A stretch of DNA of 64,000 bases from Arthrobacter sp. 31Y (GCF_000526335.1 NZ_JAFW01000001.1:1488001-1552000); one strand, 5' to 3'. Shown: positions 8,178 to 18,090, numbered from the stretch's first letter. The notes: a model not told the origin generated them from the sequence alone. Numbers and translations: made by a program.

Positions 8178-8939
8178 TCAGCGTGCGGCTTCGGCCGGCT
8201 GGGCTGAGGTTGCCTGGGCTGCGGTTATCGGCCAGCCTATGACAGTCTTCGGACGCGGCGTGGCATAGGTCCTGACTTTGGACGTGGACAAGCCGAGGCG
8301 CACCAGGGACTCGGCAATGGTGACCGCCGCAGCCACGCCGTCCACCACGGGGACGCCCGTGCGCTGGCGGATCTGCTCGTCCAGCCCGGCCATGCCGCCG
8401 CAACCGAGGACAATAACCTCGGCCTTGTCATTGTGAACAGCTTGCTCCGCCTGGCTCACGATTGCTTCAACAGCACGCTCCGGGTATTCCTCGAGTTCCA
8501 GTACGGCCATGCCACTGGCCCTCACAGAAGCGCAACGCGCGTCCAGGCCGGCGAGCTTGAGGCGGTCCTCGATGAGCGGAACGGCGCGGTCCAGCGTGGT
8601 GACCACTGAATACTTGTGGCCCAGGAACATCGCAGTGCTGGCTGCTGCCTCGGTAATGTCCACCACCGGGACGTCCAGGAGTTCCTGAAGGCCTTCGCGG
8701 CCGTGCTCTCCATAGCCGGCCTGGATGACGGCGTCGAACGGTTCGGGATAGTTCACCACGGCATCCATGACGGCGATCGCTGCCAGGTAACTTTCAAAGT
8801 TCCCTTCGCAGGAGTCGGCGCCGAACCGCGGAGTGATGCCGATGATCTCGGTGCCGGGCGCTGCGGCCGCACGTGCCTGGGCGGCGATGGAGTCGGTCAT
8901 GGATTGGGTGGTGTTCACGTTTGCGACCAAGATGCGCAT
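8178..8939 (-). CDS. Asp/Glu/hydantoin racemase-superfamily protein lacking the first catalytic cysteine
   Basis: This 253-residue protein has the PF01177 fold, with N-terminal RILVANVNT and the second catalytic loop [10 protein letters not shown] (C180). The first loop reads [12 protein letters not shown], so Gly75 stands where hydantoin/allantoin racemases have Cys. Two-cysteine racemases need both residues. Arylmalonate decarboxylase is a known relative with Gly at the first site and Cys at the second. The gene is next to an NCS1 permease (9044), which suggests a ureide or hydantoin substrate. The activity may be a decarboxylation or lyase reaction rather than racemisation. Confidence 0.75.
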   Translation of the reverse strand: MRILVANVNTTQSMTDSIAAQARAAAAPGTEIIGITPRFGADSCEGNFESYLAAIAVMDAVVNYPEPFDAVIQAGYGEHGREGLQELLDVPVVDITEAAASTAMFLGHKYSVVTTLDRAVPLIEDRLKLAGLDARCASVRASGMAVLELEEYPERAVEAIVSQAEQAVHNDKAEVIVLGCGGMAGLDEQIRQRTGVPVVDGVAAAVTIAESLVRLGLSTSKVRTYATPRPKTVIGWPITAAQATSAQPAEAAR

Positions 8940-9043
8940 GGAGTTCCTCTCAACGGCAATGCCCGTCCCCTGCCGGATAACCTGGATCCACTTATCTGGA
9001 TGCGGGTCTGGGAGGACGGGCGACGCCTTGTTGTTTCGGTGAG

Positions 9044-10609
9044 TCAGTGGGTACTGGCGACGGCGATTGGCTCGCCGGAAACGTCCTCATGGAGCTGCTT
9101 CTTGTCAGCCACCGCGAAGAACGTGAGCGCGGCAACGCCTGCCCCGATAAACCAGGCGAACGGTGCTGCGGCGGCCAGTGCCGGAATGAAGGCGATGGCG
9201 ATGGCTATCGCTGCCGCCGGTATCATCGCGATGATGGCCTTTGGGTTGACGCCCCGCTTGTAGAAGTACGCACCTTTGGGATCCTCGGTGTAGAGCTCAG
9301 GCACGTTGACCTTGCCGCGGCGGACCAGCCAGTAGTCGGCCATGATGACGCCGAACAGCGGTCCAAGCAACGCACCCAGCCCGCCCAGGAAGTACACAAT
9401 GACGATCGGGTTGTTGTAGAGGTTCCACGGCAGGATCACCAGGCCAATGGTGCCGCTGACCCAGGCTGCCTTGCGGAAGTTCAGGTGCCTCGGGAAGAGG
9501 TTGGTCAGCGCATAAACCGGAGCGACGAAGTTGGCCATCAGGTTCACGGCCACCGTCAGGATCAGCAGGGCCAGGCACGCCAGGACCAGCAGCAGGGTGT
9601 TCGGGATGCTCTGCACGATGTCCGAGGGACTCTCGATGACAGTGCCGTTGATCTTGTATTGCCCGCCGGCCATGACCACCACAATGGCGCCAAAGACCAG
9701 CATGTTGATGGGGATGCCCCAGAAGTTGCCTTTGACAATCGACTTCTTGGACGTGGAGGACCGCGTGAAGTCACAGAAGTTCAGCACGAAGGTTCCGTAG
9801 ATGGACACCCACAGCGCACCTCCGGCGAAGATGGTGAGCCACATTTCCCCACCTTCAAGGCCCTTGATGCCGGACCACTGGATGGCGCCACCGGCTTCGA
9901 TGAACACCCATACGGCAATCGCTGCCATGGTCACCAGGATGACCGGGCCTGCGAAGGCTTCGTACTTACGGATCATCTCCATACCGAAGCTGACGATCAC
10001 CAACTGCACGATCCAGAGGGCCACGAAGGAGAACCAGCCCAGGGTTGAGAGGCCAAGAATGGAGTTGCTGTCCAGGTCCTTCAGGCCGGGCGCCATGGCA
10101 ACCAGCATCACTCGGAGGACCACCGAGGCCAGGTAGGTCTGGATGCCGAACCAGGCCACGGCAACGGCGCCGCGAACCAGGCTGGCGATCTGCGCACCCC
10201 TGATGCCGAAGCTGATGCGGCTCATGACGGGGAACGGGACGCCGGTCTTCTCACCCATAAACCCGGAGAAGTTCAGCAAGGCGAACAGGAGGATGGCACC
10301 GATTCCCAGCGCCACCAGGATCTGCCAGCCACCCAAACCGAGGGAGAACAGGCCGATGGCAAAGGCGTAGTTACCCAAGCTGTGGACGTCGTTGGCCCAG
10401 AGGGTAAAGATGCTGTAGCTGGTCCACTTGCGGCCCTTGGCCTTGGTGGGAGCGAGGTCGATGTTGTAAAGACTGGGGCTGATGGTACGGCCTGATGCTT
10501 CGGAAGCAATAGCGCAAAGGTCCGTGTTACCCACGGCCGGGTGGTTGGGGCCACCTGCTGGTGCGTCTCCCGGAGTACCAGTGACGCCGACTGATGAAGT
10601 CGTCTGCAT
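9044..10609 (-). CDS. NCS1 family nucleobase/hydantoin/allantoin permease
   Basis: A 521-residue protein with about 12 membrane segments, of the cytosine/purine/uracil/thiamine/allantoin permease family (NCS1). Family features include SLGNYAFAIGLFSLGLGGWQ in helices 1-2 and VPFPVMSRISFGIRGAQ, typical of Mhp1/PucI-like members. The neighbouring racemase-like gene points to allantoin or hydantoin uptake. A dyad operator lies 24 bp upstream of the ATG, close enough to block transcription or initiation, which ties it to the purine regulon. Confidence 0.87.
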   Translation of the reverse strand: MQTTSSVGVTGTPGDAPAGGPNHPAVGNTDLCAIASEASGRTISPSLYNIDLAPTKAKGRKWTSYSIFTLWANDVHSLGNYAFAIGLFSLGLGGWQILVALGIGAILLFALLNFSGFMGEKTGVPFPVMSRISFGIRGAQIASLVRGAVAVAWFGIQTYLASVVLRVMLVAMAPGLKDLDSNSILGLSTLGWFSFVALWIVQLVIVSFGMEMIRKYEAFAGPVILVTMAAIAVWVFIEAGGAIQWSGIKGLEGGEMWLTIFAGGALWVSIYGTFVLNFCDFTRSSTSKKSIVKGNFWGIPINMLVFGAIVVVMAGGQYKINGTVIESPSDIVQSIPNTLLLVLACLALLILTVAVNLMANFVAPVYALTNLFPRHLNFRKAAWVSGTIGLVILPWNLYNNPIVIVYFLGGLGALLGPLFGVIMADYWLVRRGKVNVPELYTEDPKGAYFYKRGVNPKAIIAMIPAAAIAIAIAFIPALAAAAPFAWFIGAGVAALTFFAVADKKQLHEDVSGEPIAVASTH

Positions 10610-10632
10610 CGTGGATCTCCACTTCGTACTGA

Positions 10633-10647
10633 TTCCATAATGCGGAA
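10633..10647. promoter_or_regulatory. Predicted operator, purine-locus dyad (site 2)
   Basis: TTCCATAATGCGGAA, part of the longer dyad GATTCCATAATGCGGAATC (10631-10649) with perfect 6-bp arms. It lies 24 bp upstream of the NCS1 permease start. Confidence 0.6.
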
Positions 10648-10719
10648 TCTAGTTATTGAATAGTGAAAGCACTCTATGACTCAGGTCACGTATCGTCAAG
10701 GGATCTTCGTGTATGCAGG

Positions 10720-10730
10720 GTCACATTCGG
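10720..10730 (+). promoter_or_regulatory. Shared 11-mer GTCACATTCGG (copy 2)
   Basis: In the 290-bp region between the divergent NCS1 permease and aceE. The same 11 bases occur on the other strand at 22935-22945. A related GGTCACG lies at 10684-10690. Confidence 0.4.
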
Positions 10731-10826
10731 TTGCTTGGGCGATGCTTTCCCAGTTGACTGTTTTGGTTACGCAATCCGTGTTGACGCTGCCCACCAGCAG
10801 ACGTAATCTCGAATTGCAGAATTTTA

Positions 10827-10841
10827 TTCTCACAATACGAA
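10827..10841. promoter_or_regulatory. Possible operator upstream of aceE (site 3, imperfect)
   Basis: TTCTCACAATACGAA, 59 bp upstream of the aceE start. Read on the minus strand, TTTCGTATTGTGAGAA matches site 1 (TTCCATATTGTGGAA) apart from one inserted base and two changes. It is weaker than the other sites. Confidence 0.4.
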
Positions 10842-10899
10842 ATTCCTTGAGCGCCCCCACAGAGCAAGCGCCCAGACATTCAATGAAGAGAGGTTGGAC

Positions 10900-13674
10900 G
10901 TGGCTGCAGGAGAAGAGACCTCACACATCCTCAGCGGGTTGACTGCCCAGCTGCCTGATCGTGATCCGGAAGAGACCGCGGAGTGGATTGAGTCCCTTGA
11001 TGCGTTGATCGCGGAGCAGGGTACCGAGCGTGCCCAGTACATTATGCGTTCGTTGTTGCAGCGTGCTGGTGCCAGGTCGGTGGGTGTGCCGATGGTGACG
11101 ACCACTGATTATGTGAACACGATCCCGGTGGACCAGGAAGCAGAGTTCCCGGGGAACGAGGAATTCGAGCGCCGGTATCGTGCGTATATGCGGTGGAACG
11201 CCGCGGTGATGGTGCACCGTGCGCAGCGCTCCGATATTGGTGTGGGCGGGCACATCTCCACTTATGCCGGGGCTGCGACGTTGTATGAGGTGGGGTTCAA
11301 CCACTTCTTCCGCGGCAAGGACCACCCCAGTGGCGGGGATCAGGTGTTCTTCCAGGGCCACGCTTCTCCGGGCATGTACGCCCGCGCGTTCATGGAAGGC
11401 CGTTTGACGGAAGAGGATTTGGACGGGTTCCGTCAGGAAAAGTCCAAAGAGGGCCACGCCCTGTCCTCCTACCCGCACCCCAGGTTGATGCCGGACTTCT
11501 GGGAATTCCCGACCGTGTCGATGGGTATCGGCCCGATGAACGCGATCTATCAGGCCCAGTCCAACCGGTACCTGCAGAACCGTGGCATTAAAGACACCTC
11601 CGATCAGCAGGTCTGGGCGTTCCTTGGCGACGGGGAAATGGACGAGCCCGAGTCCCGTGGCCTGCTCCAGCTCGCCGCGAACGAGAACCTGGACAACCTG
11701 AACTTCGTGATCAACTGCAACCTCCAGCGCCTGGACGGACCGGTCCGCGGCAACGGCAAAATCATGCAGGAACTCGAAGCGTTCTTCCGCGGCGCGGGCT
11801 GGAACGTGATCAAGGTCGTCTGGGGTAGGGAATGGGATACCCTCCTGGAAAACGACGCCGACGGGGCGTTGGTGAAAATCATGAACGAAACCCCCGATGG
11901 TGACTACCAAACCTACAAAGCCGAATCCGGCGGGTTCGTCCGGGAACACTTCTTCGGTAAATCCCCGCAGACCAAAGACATGGTCGCGGACCTGGACGAC
12001 GAGCAGATCTGGGGCCTCAAACGCGGCGGTCACGACTACCGCAAGGTCTACGCCGCTTACAAGGCAGCGACCGAGTTCAAGGGCAAACCCACCGTCATCC
12101 TGGCCAAAACGGTCAAGGGCTACGGCCTGGGCCCCCACTTCGAGGGCCGCAACGCGACCCACCAGATGAAGAAACTGACCATGGAAGACCTCAAAGCCTT
12201 CCGTGACCACCTCCGCATCCCCATCAGCGATGACCAACTCGACGCTGACCTCTACCGTCCCCCGTACTACCACCCCGGCATGGACGCCCCCGAAATCAAA
12301 TACCTCATGGACCGCCGGGCAGAACTGGGCGGGTTCGTCCCCGAACGCCGACGCAACCACACCCCCGTGACCCTGCCCGAGGCGAAGTCCTACGAAGTAG
12401 CCAAACGCGGATCCGGGAAACAACAAGCCGCGACCACCATGGCCTTCGTCCGGCTCCTCAAAGACCTGATGCGGGATAAGAACTTCGGTGCCCGGTTCGT
12501 GCCCGTGGTCCCGGACGAATCCCGGACCTTCGGGATGGACGCGTTCTTCCCCACCGCGAAAATCTACAACCCCAAAGGCCAGAACTACCTCTCCGTGGAC
12601 CGCGACCTCGTCCTGGCCTACAAAGAATCACCCGCCGGACAACTGATCCACCCCGGCATCAACGAAGCAGGCGCCGTCGCAGCGTTCACCGCCGCCGGCA
12701 CCTCCTACGCCACCCACGGCGAACCCCTGATCCCGATCTACGTGTTCTACTCCATGTTCGGCTTCCAACGCACCGGAGATTCCTTCTGGGCAGCAGCGGA
12801 CCAAATGACCCGCGGCTTCATCATCGGCGCCACCGCAGGACGGACCACCCTCACCGGCGAAGGACTCCAACACGCCGACGGACACTCACCCATCCTGGCC
12901 TCCACCAACCCCGCCGTGAAAACCTACGACCCCGCCTACGGCTACGAAATCGGCCACATCATCCGCCACGGCCTCGAACAAATGTACGGACCAGACGCTG
13001 ACGCGCAAGGAACAGGAACTGCATCCGATAAAAACGTGATGTACTACCTCACCGTCTACAACGAGCCCATCACCCAACCCGCGGAACCGGAAAACCTCGA
13101 CATCAACGGACTCCTCAAAGGCATCTACCGCCTCGCAGAAGCCCCCACCGGCGATAACAACCGGCCCACCGCGAACATCCTCGCCTCCGGCGTGTCCGTG
13201 CCCTGGGCCATCGAAGCAGCCCGGATCCTGAACGAAGACTGGAACGTCGCCGCCACCGTGTGGTCCGTGACCTCCTGGAACGAACTGCGACGCGACGGAC
13301 TCGCCGCCGAAGAACACGCCTTCCTCAACCCCGGCCAACCCGCCCGCACCCCGTTCATCACCGAACAACTCGCAAACACCACCGGACCCGTCATCGCCGT
13401 GTCCGACTACATGAAAGCCGTCCCCGACCAAATCCGCCAATTCATCCCCAACGACTTCGCCTCCCTCGGAGCAGACGGCTTCGGCTTCTCCGACACCCGC
13501 CAAGCCGCACGCCGCTACTTCAAAAACGACACCCACTCCATCGTCGCCAAAACCCTGCAGTTGCTGGCGGCGAGGGGCGAGGTAGAGGAGGGCGCGCCGT
13601 CGTACGCCATTGACCGCTACAAGTTGCTGGACGTCAACGCCGGCACCACCGGCGGAGCAGGCGGCGACGCCTAA
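10900..13674 (+). CDS. aceE: Pyruvate dehydrogenase E1 component, homodimeric type
   Basis: The thiamine-diphosphate E1 subunit decarboxylates pyruvate and passes the acetyl group to E2. It is 924 residues, normal for single-chain AceE. The ThDP motif [12 protein letters not shown] through [13 protein letters not shown] is present. The GTG at 10900 is preferred because AGAGG lies 6 bases upstream; the TTG at 10894 is the alternative. No E2/E3 gene is adjacent, so partners are encoded elsewhere. Codon use changes along the gene: G/T-ending codons early, almost pure C/A-ending with AAA and GAA from about 12100, then G-ending again from about 13558, which hints at a mosaic. The dyad upstream links it to the glyoxylate genes. 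Confidence 0.95.
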   Translation: MAAGEETSHILSGLTAQLPDRDPEETAEWIESLDALIAEQGTERAQYIMRSLLQRAGARSVGVPMVTTTDYVNTIPVDQEAEFPGNEEFERRYRAYMRWNAAVMVHRAQRSDIGVGGHISTYAGAATLYEVGFNHFFRGKDHPSGGDQVFFQGHASPGMYARAFMEGRLTEEDLDGFRQEKSKEGHALSSYPHPRLMPDFWEFPTVSMGIGPMNAIYQAQSNRYLQNRGIKDTSDQQVWAFLGDGEMDEPESRGLLQLAANENLDNLNFVINCNLQRLDGPVRGNGKIMQELEAFFRGAGWNVIKVVWGREWDTLLENDADGALVKIMNETPDGDYQTYKAESGGFVREHFFGKSPQTKDMVADLDDEQIWGLKRGGHDYRKVYAAYKAATEFKGKPTVILAKTVKGYGLGPHFEGRNATHQMKKLTMEDLKAFRDHLRIPISDDQLDADLYRPPYYHPGMDAPEIKYLMDRRAELGGFVPERRRNHTPVTLPEAKSYEVAKRGSGKQQAATTMAFVRLLKDLMRDKNFGARFVPVVPDESRTFGMDAFFPTAKIYNPKGQNYLSVDRDLVLAYKESPAGQLIHPGINEAGAVAAFTAAGTSYATHGEPLIPIYVFYSMFGFQRTGDSFWAAADQMTRGFIIGATAGRTTLTGEGLQHADGHSPILASTNPAVKTYDPAYGYEIGHIIRHGLEQMYGPDADAQGTGTASDKNVMYYLTVYNEPITQPAEPENLDINGLLKGIYRLAEAPTGDNNRPTANILASGVSVPWAIEAARILNEDWNVAATVWSVTSWNELRRDGLAAEEHAFLNPGQPARTPFITEQLANTTGPVIAVSDYMKAVPDQIRQFIPNDFASLGADGFGFSDTRQAARRYFKNDTHSIVAKTLQLLAARGEVEEGAPSYAIDRYKLLDVNAGTTGGAGGDA

Positions 13675-13690
13675 ACAGCCCGCACAACAC

Positions 13691-13729
13691 AATTGGCGGC
13701 AGTGTTCATGAAGAACACTGCCGCCAATT
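13691..13729 (+). terminator. Rho-independent terminator after aceE
   Basis: Perfect 17-bp stem AATTGGCGGCAGTGTTC with its complement, loop ATGAA, followed by TTGTGG. It begins 16 bp after the aceE stop. Confidence 0.85.
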
Positions 13730-13760
13730 TGTGGTTGAACGGGTTTTTATTGAGCCGGGC

Positions 13761-13952
13761 TCAGGTGCCCAGATTCCTTCTATCGACGACGAAGCCGGTT
13801 GCCGCGTTCTCGCGAACCGCGTTGATACCCGCCACTACAGCTTTCAGACTCGGGAACTGTGGCGACACTGCCACAACCGTTCCATCCTCCGCGGTCAGCC
13901 GGAACCGGAATGAGTTGGTCCCTGCCTTGAGAATTTCAAAACTGCCAGCCAT
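13761..13952 (-). CDS. YegP/DUF1508 family small protein
   Basis: A 63-residue single-domain protein of the DUF1508 type. The signature is visible: GSFEILKAGTNSFRFRL, then VVAVSPQFPSLKAVVAGINAVRENA. The family adopts a small alpha-beta fold and has no agreed function. The ATG at 13952 follows AGGGG, slightly close. A GTG at 13970 would add six residues. It stands alone, convergent with aceE. Confidence 0.8.
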   Translation of the reverse strand: MAGSFEILKAGTNSFRFRLTAEDGTVVAVSPQFPSLKAVVAGINAVRENAATGFVVDRRNLGT

Positions 13953-14050
13953 TTTCCCCTGTTCTTTCACGCGACATTGCGTATCCGAGCTGACTTCATA
14001 ACTCCTTCAAAGACAATATCGGCCATTTCAGACCACCAAAAGGCCTACTG

Positions 14051-14070
14051 ATCGGTAATCTACAACCGAT
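14051..14070. promoter_or_regulatory. Dyad upstream of the mocA-like gene
   Basis: ATCGGT-N8-ACCGAT, with a second CAATATCGG at 14014 and CCGATATTG at 14066. The repeated CGAT half-sites suggest a regulator site. It lies between the divergent DUF1508 and nucleotidyltransferase genes. Confidence 0.35.
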
Positions 14071-14140
14071 ATTGGTAGATCTCTTGGAAAGAACCCAAGG
14101 AGCTAGAGACCGTATGGACCCCCGCGCGTATGGTGAGGAT

Positions 14141-14752
14141 ATGACTGACACCGGCACGGCCCCCACCACGGGCGTGCTGCTCGCTGCGGGCGCCGGAACG
14201 CGCCTGGGTCGCGGCCCCAAGGCGCTGCTGCCCTTCCGAGGCAGGACCTTAGTGGAAGTTCTCGCCGACACTCTGTTCGACGGCGGTTGCCGCGAGGTTG
14301 TGGTGGTGCTCGGCGCTGAGTCCGACCACGTTCGCCGAAGCACCGATTTAGGCACACATGTGGTGGTGGAAAACCAGAACTGGGCCAAAGGAATGGCCGG
14401 TTCCTTCCGCGCCGGCATTGACGCGGCCACGGCAGGCAACAGCATCATGGTGGCGCTGGTGGACCAGCCTGGGTTAACCCCGACGGCGGTGAGCAGGCTG
14501 CTGGGCAGCCACCGTCCCGGCCGGGTCACCGCGGCCGCCTACCCTGACGAGTCGGGCCACCTGAAACGCAGGCACCCGGTGATTTTCGACGTCGGACTCA
14601 GATCCGAAGCGGCCGCAGCCGCTCATGGCGATACGGGTGCGCGATCATTCCTCAAAGCGCATCCCGGCTTAGTGGATCTGGTGGACTGCAGTGATCTCTG
14701 TTCCGGCGAGGACCTGGACACGAAGGACAAACTGCACCTTTTGGACGGCTAG
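14141..14752 (+). CDS. Molybdenum cofactor nucleotidyltransferase-like protein (MocA/MobA type)
   Basis: A GT-A-fold NTP transferase of about 203 residues, with the signature VLLAAGAGTRLGRGPKALL at the N-terminus and ALVDQPGLT in the core. MocA-type enzymes attach CMP to molybdopterin for xanthine dehydrogenase-class enzymes. That fits the xanthine dehydrogenase genes immediately downstream in convergent orientation. GGTGAGG precedes the ATG at 14141 closely. The ATG at 14114, with AAGGAG 11 bases upstream, is an alternative and adds nine residues. Confidence 0.75.
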   Translation: MTDTGTAPTTGVLLAAGAGTRLGRGPKALLPFRGRTLVEVLADTLFDGGCREVVVVLGAESDHVRRSTDLGTHVVVENQNWAKGMAGSFRAGIDAATAGNSIMVALVDQPGLTPTAVSRLLGSHRPGRVTAAAYPDESGHLKRRHPVIFDVGLRSEAAAAAHGDTGARSFLKAHPGLVDLVDCSDLCSGEDLDTKDKLHLLDG

Positions 14753-14772
14753 CGGCGGGTAAATTTAGGGGC

Positions 14773-15255
14773 ATGATCCGCATTACAACTGACGATCCCG
14801 CGCGCCCTGATGTCCATCAGCTCCTCAGCGAGCACCTGGCCGACATGTTCGCCACCTGACCCGCAGAGAGCGTTCATGCACTGGACCACTCGGCGTTATC
14901 GCACGAATCGATCACGTTCTGGACTGCCCGCGAGGACGGGGTTCTGCTGGGTTGTGGGGCGTTGAAGTTGCTGTCCGCCGGGCATGCCGAGATCAAGTCC
15001 ATGCGCACCACCGCCAATGCACGCGGACGTGGGGTGGCCACGCTGATGCTGGAGCACATCGTGGCCGAAGCTGCCCGGCTGGGTTACGAGCGCGTGAGCC
15101 TGGAAACGGGAACCGAGGACTATTTCGCTCCGGCCCGCCGGCTGTATGCCCGGCACGGATTCACGGAGTGCCCGCCGTTCGGGGATTACACGCTGGATCC
15201 GAACAGCGTGTTCATGGAGCTCACCGTCTCCCCCAACGCTGCCTCCCCCAACTGA
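14773..15255 (+). pseudogene. GNAT N-acetyltransferase interrupted by an in-frame stop
   Basis: Translation from the ATG at 14773 gives MIRITTDDP...LADMFAT, then TGA at 14857-14859. The same frame then continues for 131 residues with a full GNAT signature: motif A AEIKSMRTTANARGRGVATLMLEHI and the C-terminal RLYARHGFTE. The reading frame is intact on both sides, so a single base change is enough to explain the break (for example TCA to TGA). Restart at TTG 14962 would lack the N-terminal third. The last codons run into palindrome C2. Functional only if the stop is suppressed or bypassed. Confidence 0.8.
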
Positions 15256-15312
15256 GTAACAGCAAACGTCGCACTGAGGGCTCATACCGACGTTTGCTGT
15301 TACTCAGTTGGG
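15247..15312. repeat. Palindrome family C, copy 2
   Basis: Perfect 25-bp arms beginning CCCAACTGAGTAACAGC, then a variable part (AAACGTCG), then a central ACTGAG/GCTCA hairpin. It supplies the stop of the GNAT frame and abuts the stop of xanthine dehydrogenase, so it separates two convergent genes. Confidence 0.9.
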
Positions 15313-18090
15313 CTAAACGGGCGCAGTGGTGCGGTCGCGGAGGGCCAGGTAGATCTTGTCCCGCGCGATGGGCAGCTCGCCGAAGCGGATCCCCGTTGCG
15401 TTGCGGATGGCGTTGGCCAAGGCGGGAGCCACGGGGTTGAACGGGCTCTCACTCATCGACTTTGCACCAAGCGGGCCAGTGGAGTCGTTGGTAGTGGCGA
15501 AGTACACCTCGCTCCTGGGCACGTCCGCAAACGACGGAATGTGGTACTGCCGCAGGATGTCCGTGGTGACGCGTCCGGCGTCGTCCACTTTCACTTCCTC
15601 GTACAGCACCGCGCCGAGCGCCTGCGCAATGCCGCCCTCGATCTGGCCACGACACTGCCGCGGATTCACCACAACACCGGCATCGGCGGCCTGGACACTT
15701 TGCAGGATCCGCAGCTCACCGGTCCCCGTATTCACAGCAACCCTGAAGCCATGGACGTTGAACGCGACCGATCGCGGCGTCCCTCCCCAGTTGCCGTCCG
15801 TGGCGAGTCGAACGCCTTGCAATCGGGCGGCGTCGACGATTTCCGTCAGAGCCAACACCCGATCGCCGCATTCAACGGCGCCATCCACCAGGCGGCAATC
15901 CGTCAAGGCCGCTCCGGTCAGCGAAGCGGCAACCGTCTGGATCCGGGTGGCCAGTTCCAACGCCGCTCCGAGGGTCGCCTTGCCGGCCACCACGGTTCCG
16001 GCCGAACCGAACGCACCGGTATCGTGCTCCAGCAGATCGGTATCGGACTGTCGGACCGCCACTTTGGACGCGCTTGTGGCCAAGGCCGTGGCAGCCAACT
16101 GCGCATGGACGGTTGTGGTGCCGTTCCCGAATTCGGCAGTACCGACGTCGACGGCGAACCTTCCGTCCGCTTCCAAGCTCACCCGGGTGTGGGCGAAGTG
16201 GCCGCGCGGCGGGACGGTGTCGATCATGGACAGGGCTGAGCCCTCCCCCACCACCCAGTCCGGCCCCAGATCATCCAGCCCTGCGGCCCGGTACCGCTCT
16301 TTGCCCCGATCCAAGGCATCCCGGACCAAGGAAACACACTGGTCCAGGCCATAACTTCCGTAGTGGACGTCTTCTTCGGGCTCGGGCGTGGTGGAGAGCA
16401 TGTGGTCGCCGGGACGGACCATATTCTTGAGCCGGAACTCGAGGGGATCCATGCCGATACCGATAGCGAGTTCGTCAATGGCCGACTCGATCGCGAAGAT
16501 CATCTGGCTCAGTCCATAGCCACGGAAAGCGCCGGCGGGGACGGTGTTGGTGTAGACGGCGTGGGCGTCAACCTTCTTGTTCACGCATTTGTAGACAGCC
16601 AGGGATTCGCCGCAACCGTGGAACATCACACCGGGAGCGTGGTTTCCGTAAGCCCCGGTGTTGGTGAGGACATCCAGCTGGAGCGCAGTGAGCGAACCAT
16701 CGCGGCTGGCACCGGCCTTGAGCTTGATGGTGAACGGGTGCCGGGTGGTGGTTGCGGTGAACTGTTCCGTGCGGGTGAACTCCAGCTGCACGGGCCTGCG
16801 GAGAGCCAGTGCCGCAAGGGCCACCAGGTCCTCGGTGAGAACTTCCTGCTTCCCACCGAATCCGCCGCCGACACGGCCGGCCACAACACGGATGGTCTCC
16901 GGCGCCAGGTTGAACACCCTGCTTAGCGTCCTCTTCACCAGGAACGGAACCTGCGTGGAGGAACGGATCAGCAATCGACCATCCTCATCCAGCCAGGCAG
17001 TGGACGCGTGCGTTTCCATGGCCACGTGCTGCACCCGTTGGGTTTCGTACGTGTGCTCGTGGATGAAGTCTGAGGCCGCGAAGCCGTCCGCAACGCTGCC
17101 CAGTTCGGCATGGACCTCGGCCACCACGTTGTGATGCGGGCGGGAAATGCGGGACGCTTCTCCGTCCTTCTCACCGTGAATCGCCGGGGCTCCGGGGAGG
17201 ATGGCCTCCTGCGGAGTGAACACCGCTTCAAGGAGTTGGTACTGCACGTCCAACGCCCGGGCACCAGCCTCGGCTGCGCCCACGGACTCGGCCACCACCG
17301 CGGCAACCCGCTGCCCGATGAACCGCACCACGTTATCCAACACACGGGTGTCATCCGGGTCGTCAGTGTAATTCTCGTGTTGAGCCGAGGAGAACAGCAG
17401 CTGCGGAGCATCCTCATGGGTGAAGACCGCCACGACGCCGGGAACCGCCAGTGCCGGGGCCTTGTCAATGGACACGATGCGGGCATGCGGATGCGGCGAA
17501 CGCAGGAGCTTCATGTGCAGCAGTCCCGGAAGTTGCTCAGCCGGGACATCAAGGGCGTAACGCGCGGTTCCGGTGACCACGGCGTGGCCGGCGGGTGCGG
17601 GAACGTCATCGCCGAGTTGTCCGGGCGTGGCGGGAACAGCTCCGGCGTCGTGCTGGTGATCGCTACCGTGGCCGCAGACCGCGTCTGCGATGGAGCGGTA
17701 GCCGGTGCAGCGGCACAGATTGCCCTTGAGGTTGCGGGGCAGGTTGGCGCGTTGCTCGTCGTCGAACGTTGCAGCGGTCATCATCATGCCGGCTGTGCAG
17801 AATCCGCACTGGAACCCCTGGGCCTCCAGGAACTGTTCCTGCACAGGGTGCAGCCCATCAGCGGAGGCGAGGCCTTCGATGGTGGTGACGGCTTTGCCCT
17901 CGGCGCGGACTGCGGGGTAAATGCAGCTGTGGACTGGTGTGCCGTCGACGTGCACGGTGCAGGCACCGCAGTCACCGCCGTCGCAGCCCTTTTTAACGCC
18001 GAAGTTGCCCTCCTCGCGGAGGAAGGTGCGGAGGCATTGTCCGGGGCGGGGTGTGGCCTGCGAGGCAGAACCATTGATCTCAATTGCCAT
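15313..18090 (-). CDS. Xanthine dehydrogenase, fused [2Fe-2S] and molybdopterin-binding subunits
   Basis: A molybdenum hydroxylase chain of 925 residues, expected to oxidise hypoxanthine and xanthine to urate. The N-terminal part carries two [2Fe-2S] clusters: C36-x4-C41-x2-C44 and C56, then CGFC...CRC. After about residue 160 comes the molybdopterin domain, with GGGFGGKQEVL and, near the end, GAKSMSESPFNP carrying the expected active-site Glu. Small and large subunits are usually separate in the CoxSML layout, so this is a fusion. The ATG at 18090 has AAGGAGG at ideal spacing. It overlaps the FAD subunit gene by 11 bp. Confidence 0.9.
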   Translation of the reverse strand: MAIEINGSASQATPRPGQCLRTFLREEGNFGVKKGCDGGDCGACTVHVDGTPVHSCIYPAVRAEGKAVTTIEGLASADGLHPVQEQFLEAQGFQCGFCTAGMMMTAATFDDEQRANLPRNLKGNLCRCTGYRSIADAVCGHGSDHQHDAGAVPATPGQLGDDVPAPAGHAVVTGTARYALDVPAEQLPGLLHMKLLRSPHPHARIVSIDKAPALAVPGVVAVFTHEDAPQLLFSSAQHENYTDDPDDTRVLDNVVRFIGQRVAAVVAESVGAAEAGARALDVQYQLLEAVFTPQEAILPGAPAIHGEKDGEASRISRPHHNVVAEVHAELGSVADGFAASDFIHEHTYETQRVQHVAMETHASTAWLDEDGRLLIRSSTQVPFLVKRTLSRVFNLAPETIRVVAGRVGGGFGGKQEVLTEDLVALAALALRRPVQLEFTRTEQFTATTTRHPFTIKLKAGASRDGSLTALQLDVLTNTGAYGNHAPGVMFHGCGESLAVYKCVNKKVDAHAVYTNTVPAGAFRGYGLSQMIFAIESAIDELAIGIGMDPLEFRLKNMVRPGDHMLSTTPEPEEDVHYGSYGLDQCVSLVRDALDRGKERYRAAGLDDLGPDWVVGEGSALSMIDTVPPRGHFAHTRVSLEADGRFAVDVGTAEFGNGTTTVHAQLAATALATSASKVAVRQSDTDLLEHDTGAFGSAGTVVAGKATLGAALELATRIQTVAASLTGAALTDCRLVDGAVECGDRVLALTEIVDAARLQGVRLATDGNWGGTPRSVAFNVHGFRVAVNTGTGELRILQSVQAADAGVVVNPRQCRGQIEGGIAQALGAVLYEEVKVDDAGRVTTDILRQYHIPSFADVPRSEVYFATTNDSTGPLGAKSMSESPFNPVAPALANAIRNATGIRFGELPIARDKIYLALRDRTTAPV

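Noticed and set aside
10921..12426. 501-residue open frame antisense to aceE
   Set aside because: It mirrors the codon pattern of aceE, has no ribosome site or recognisable domain, and lies fully within a certain gene.
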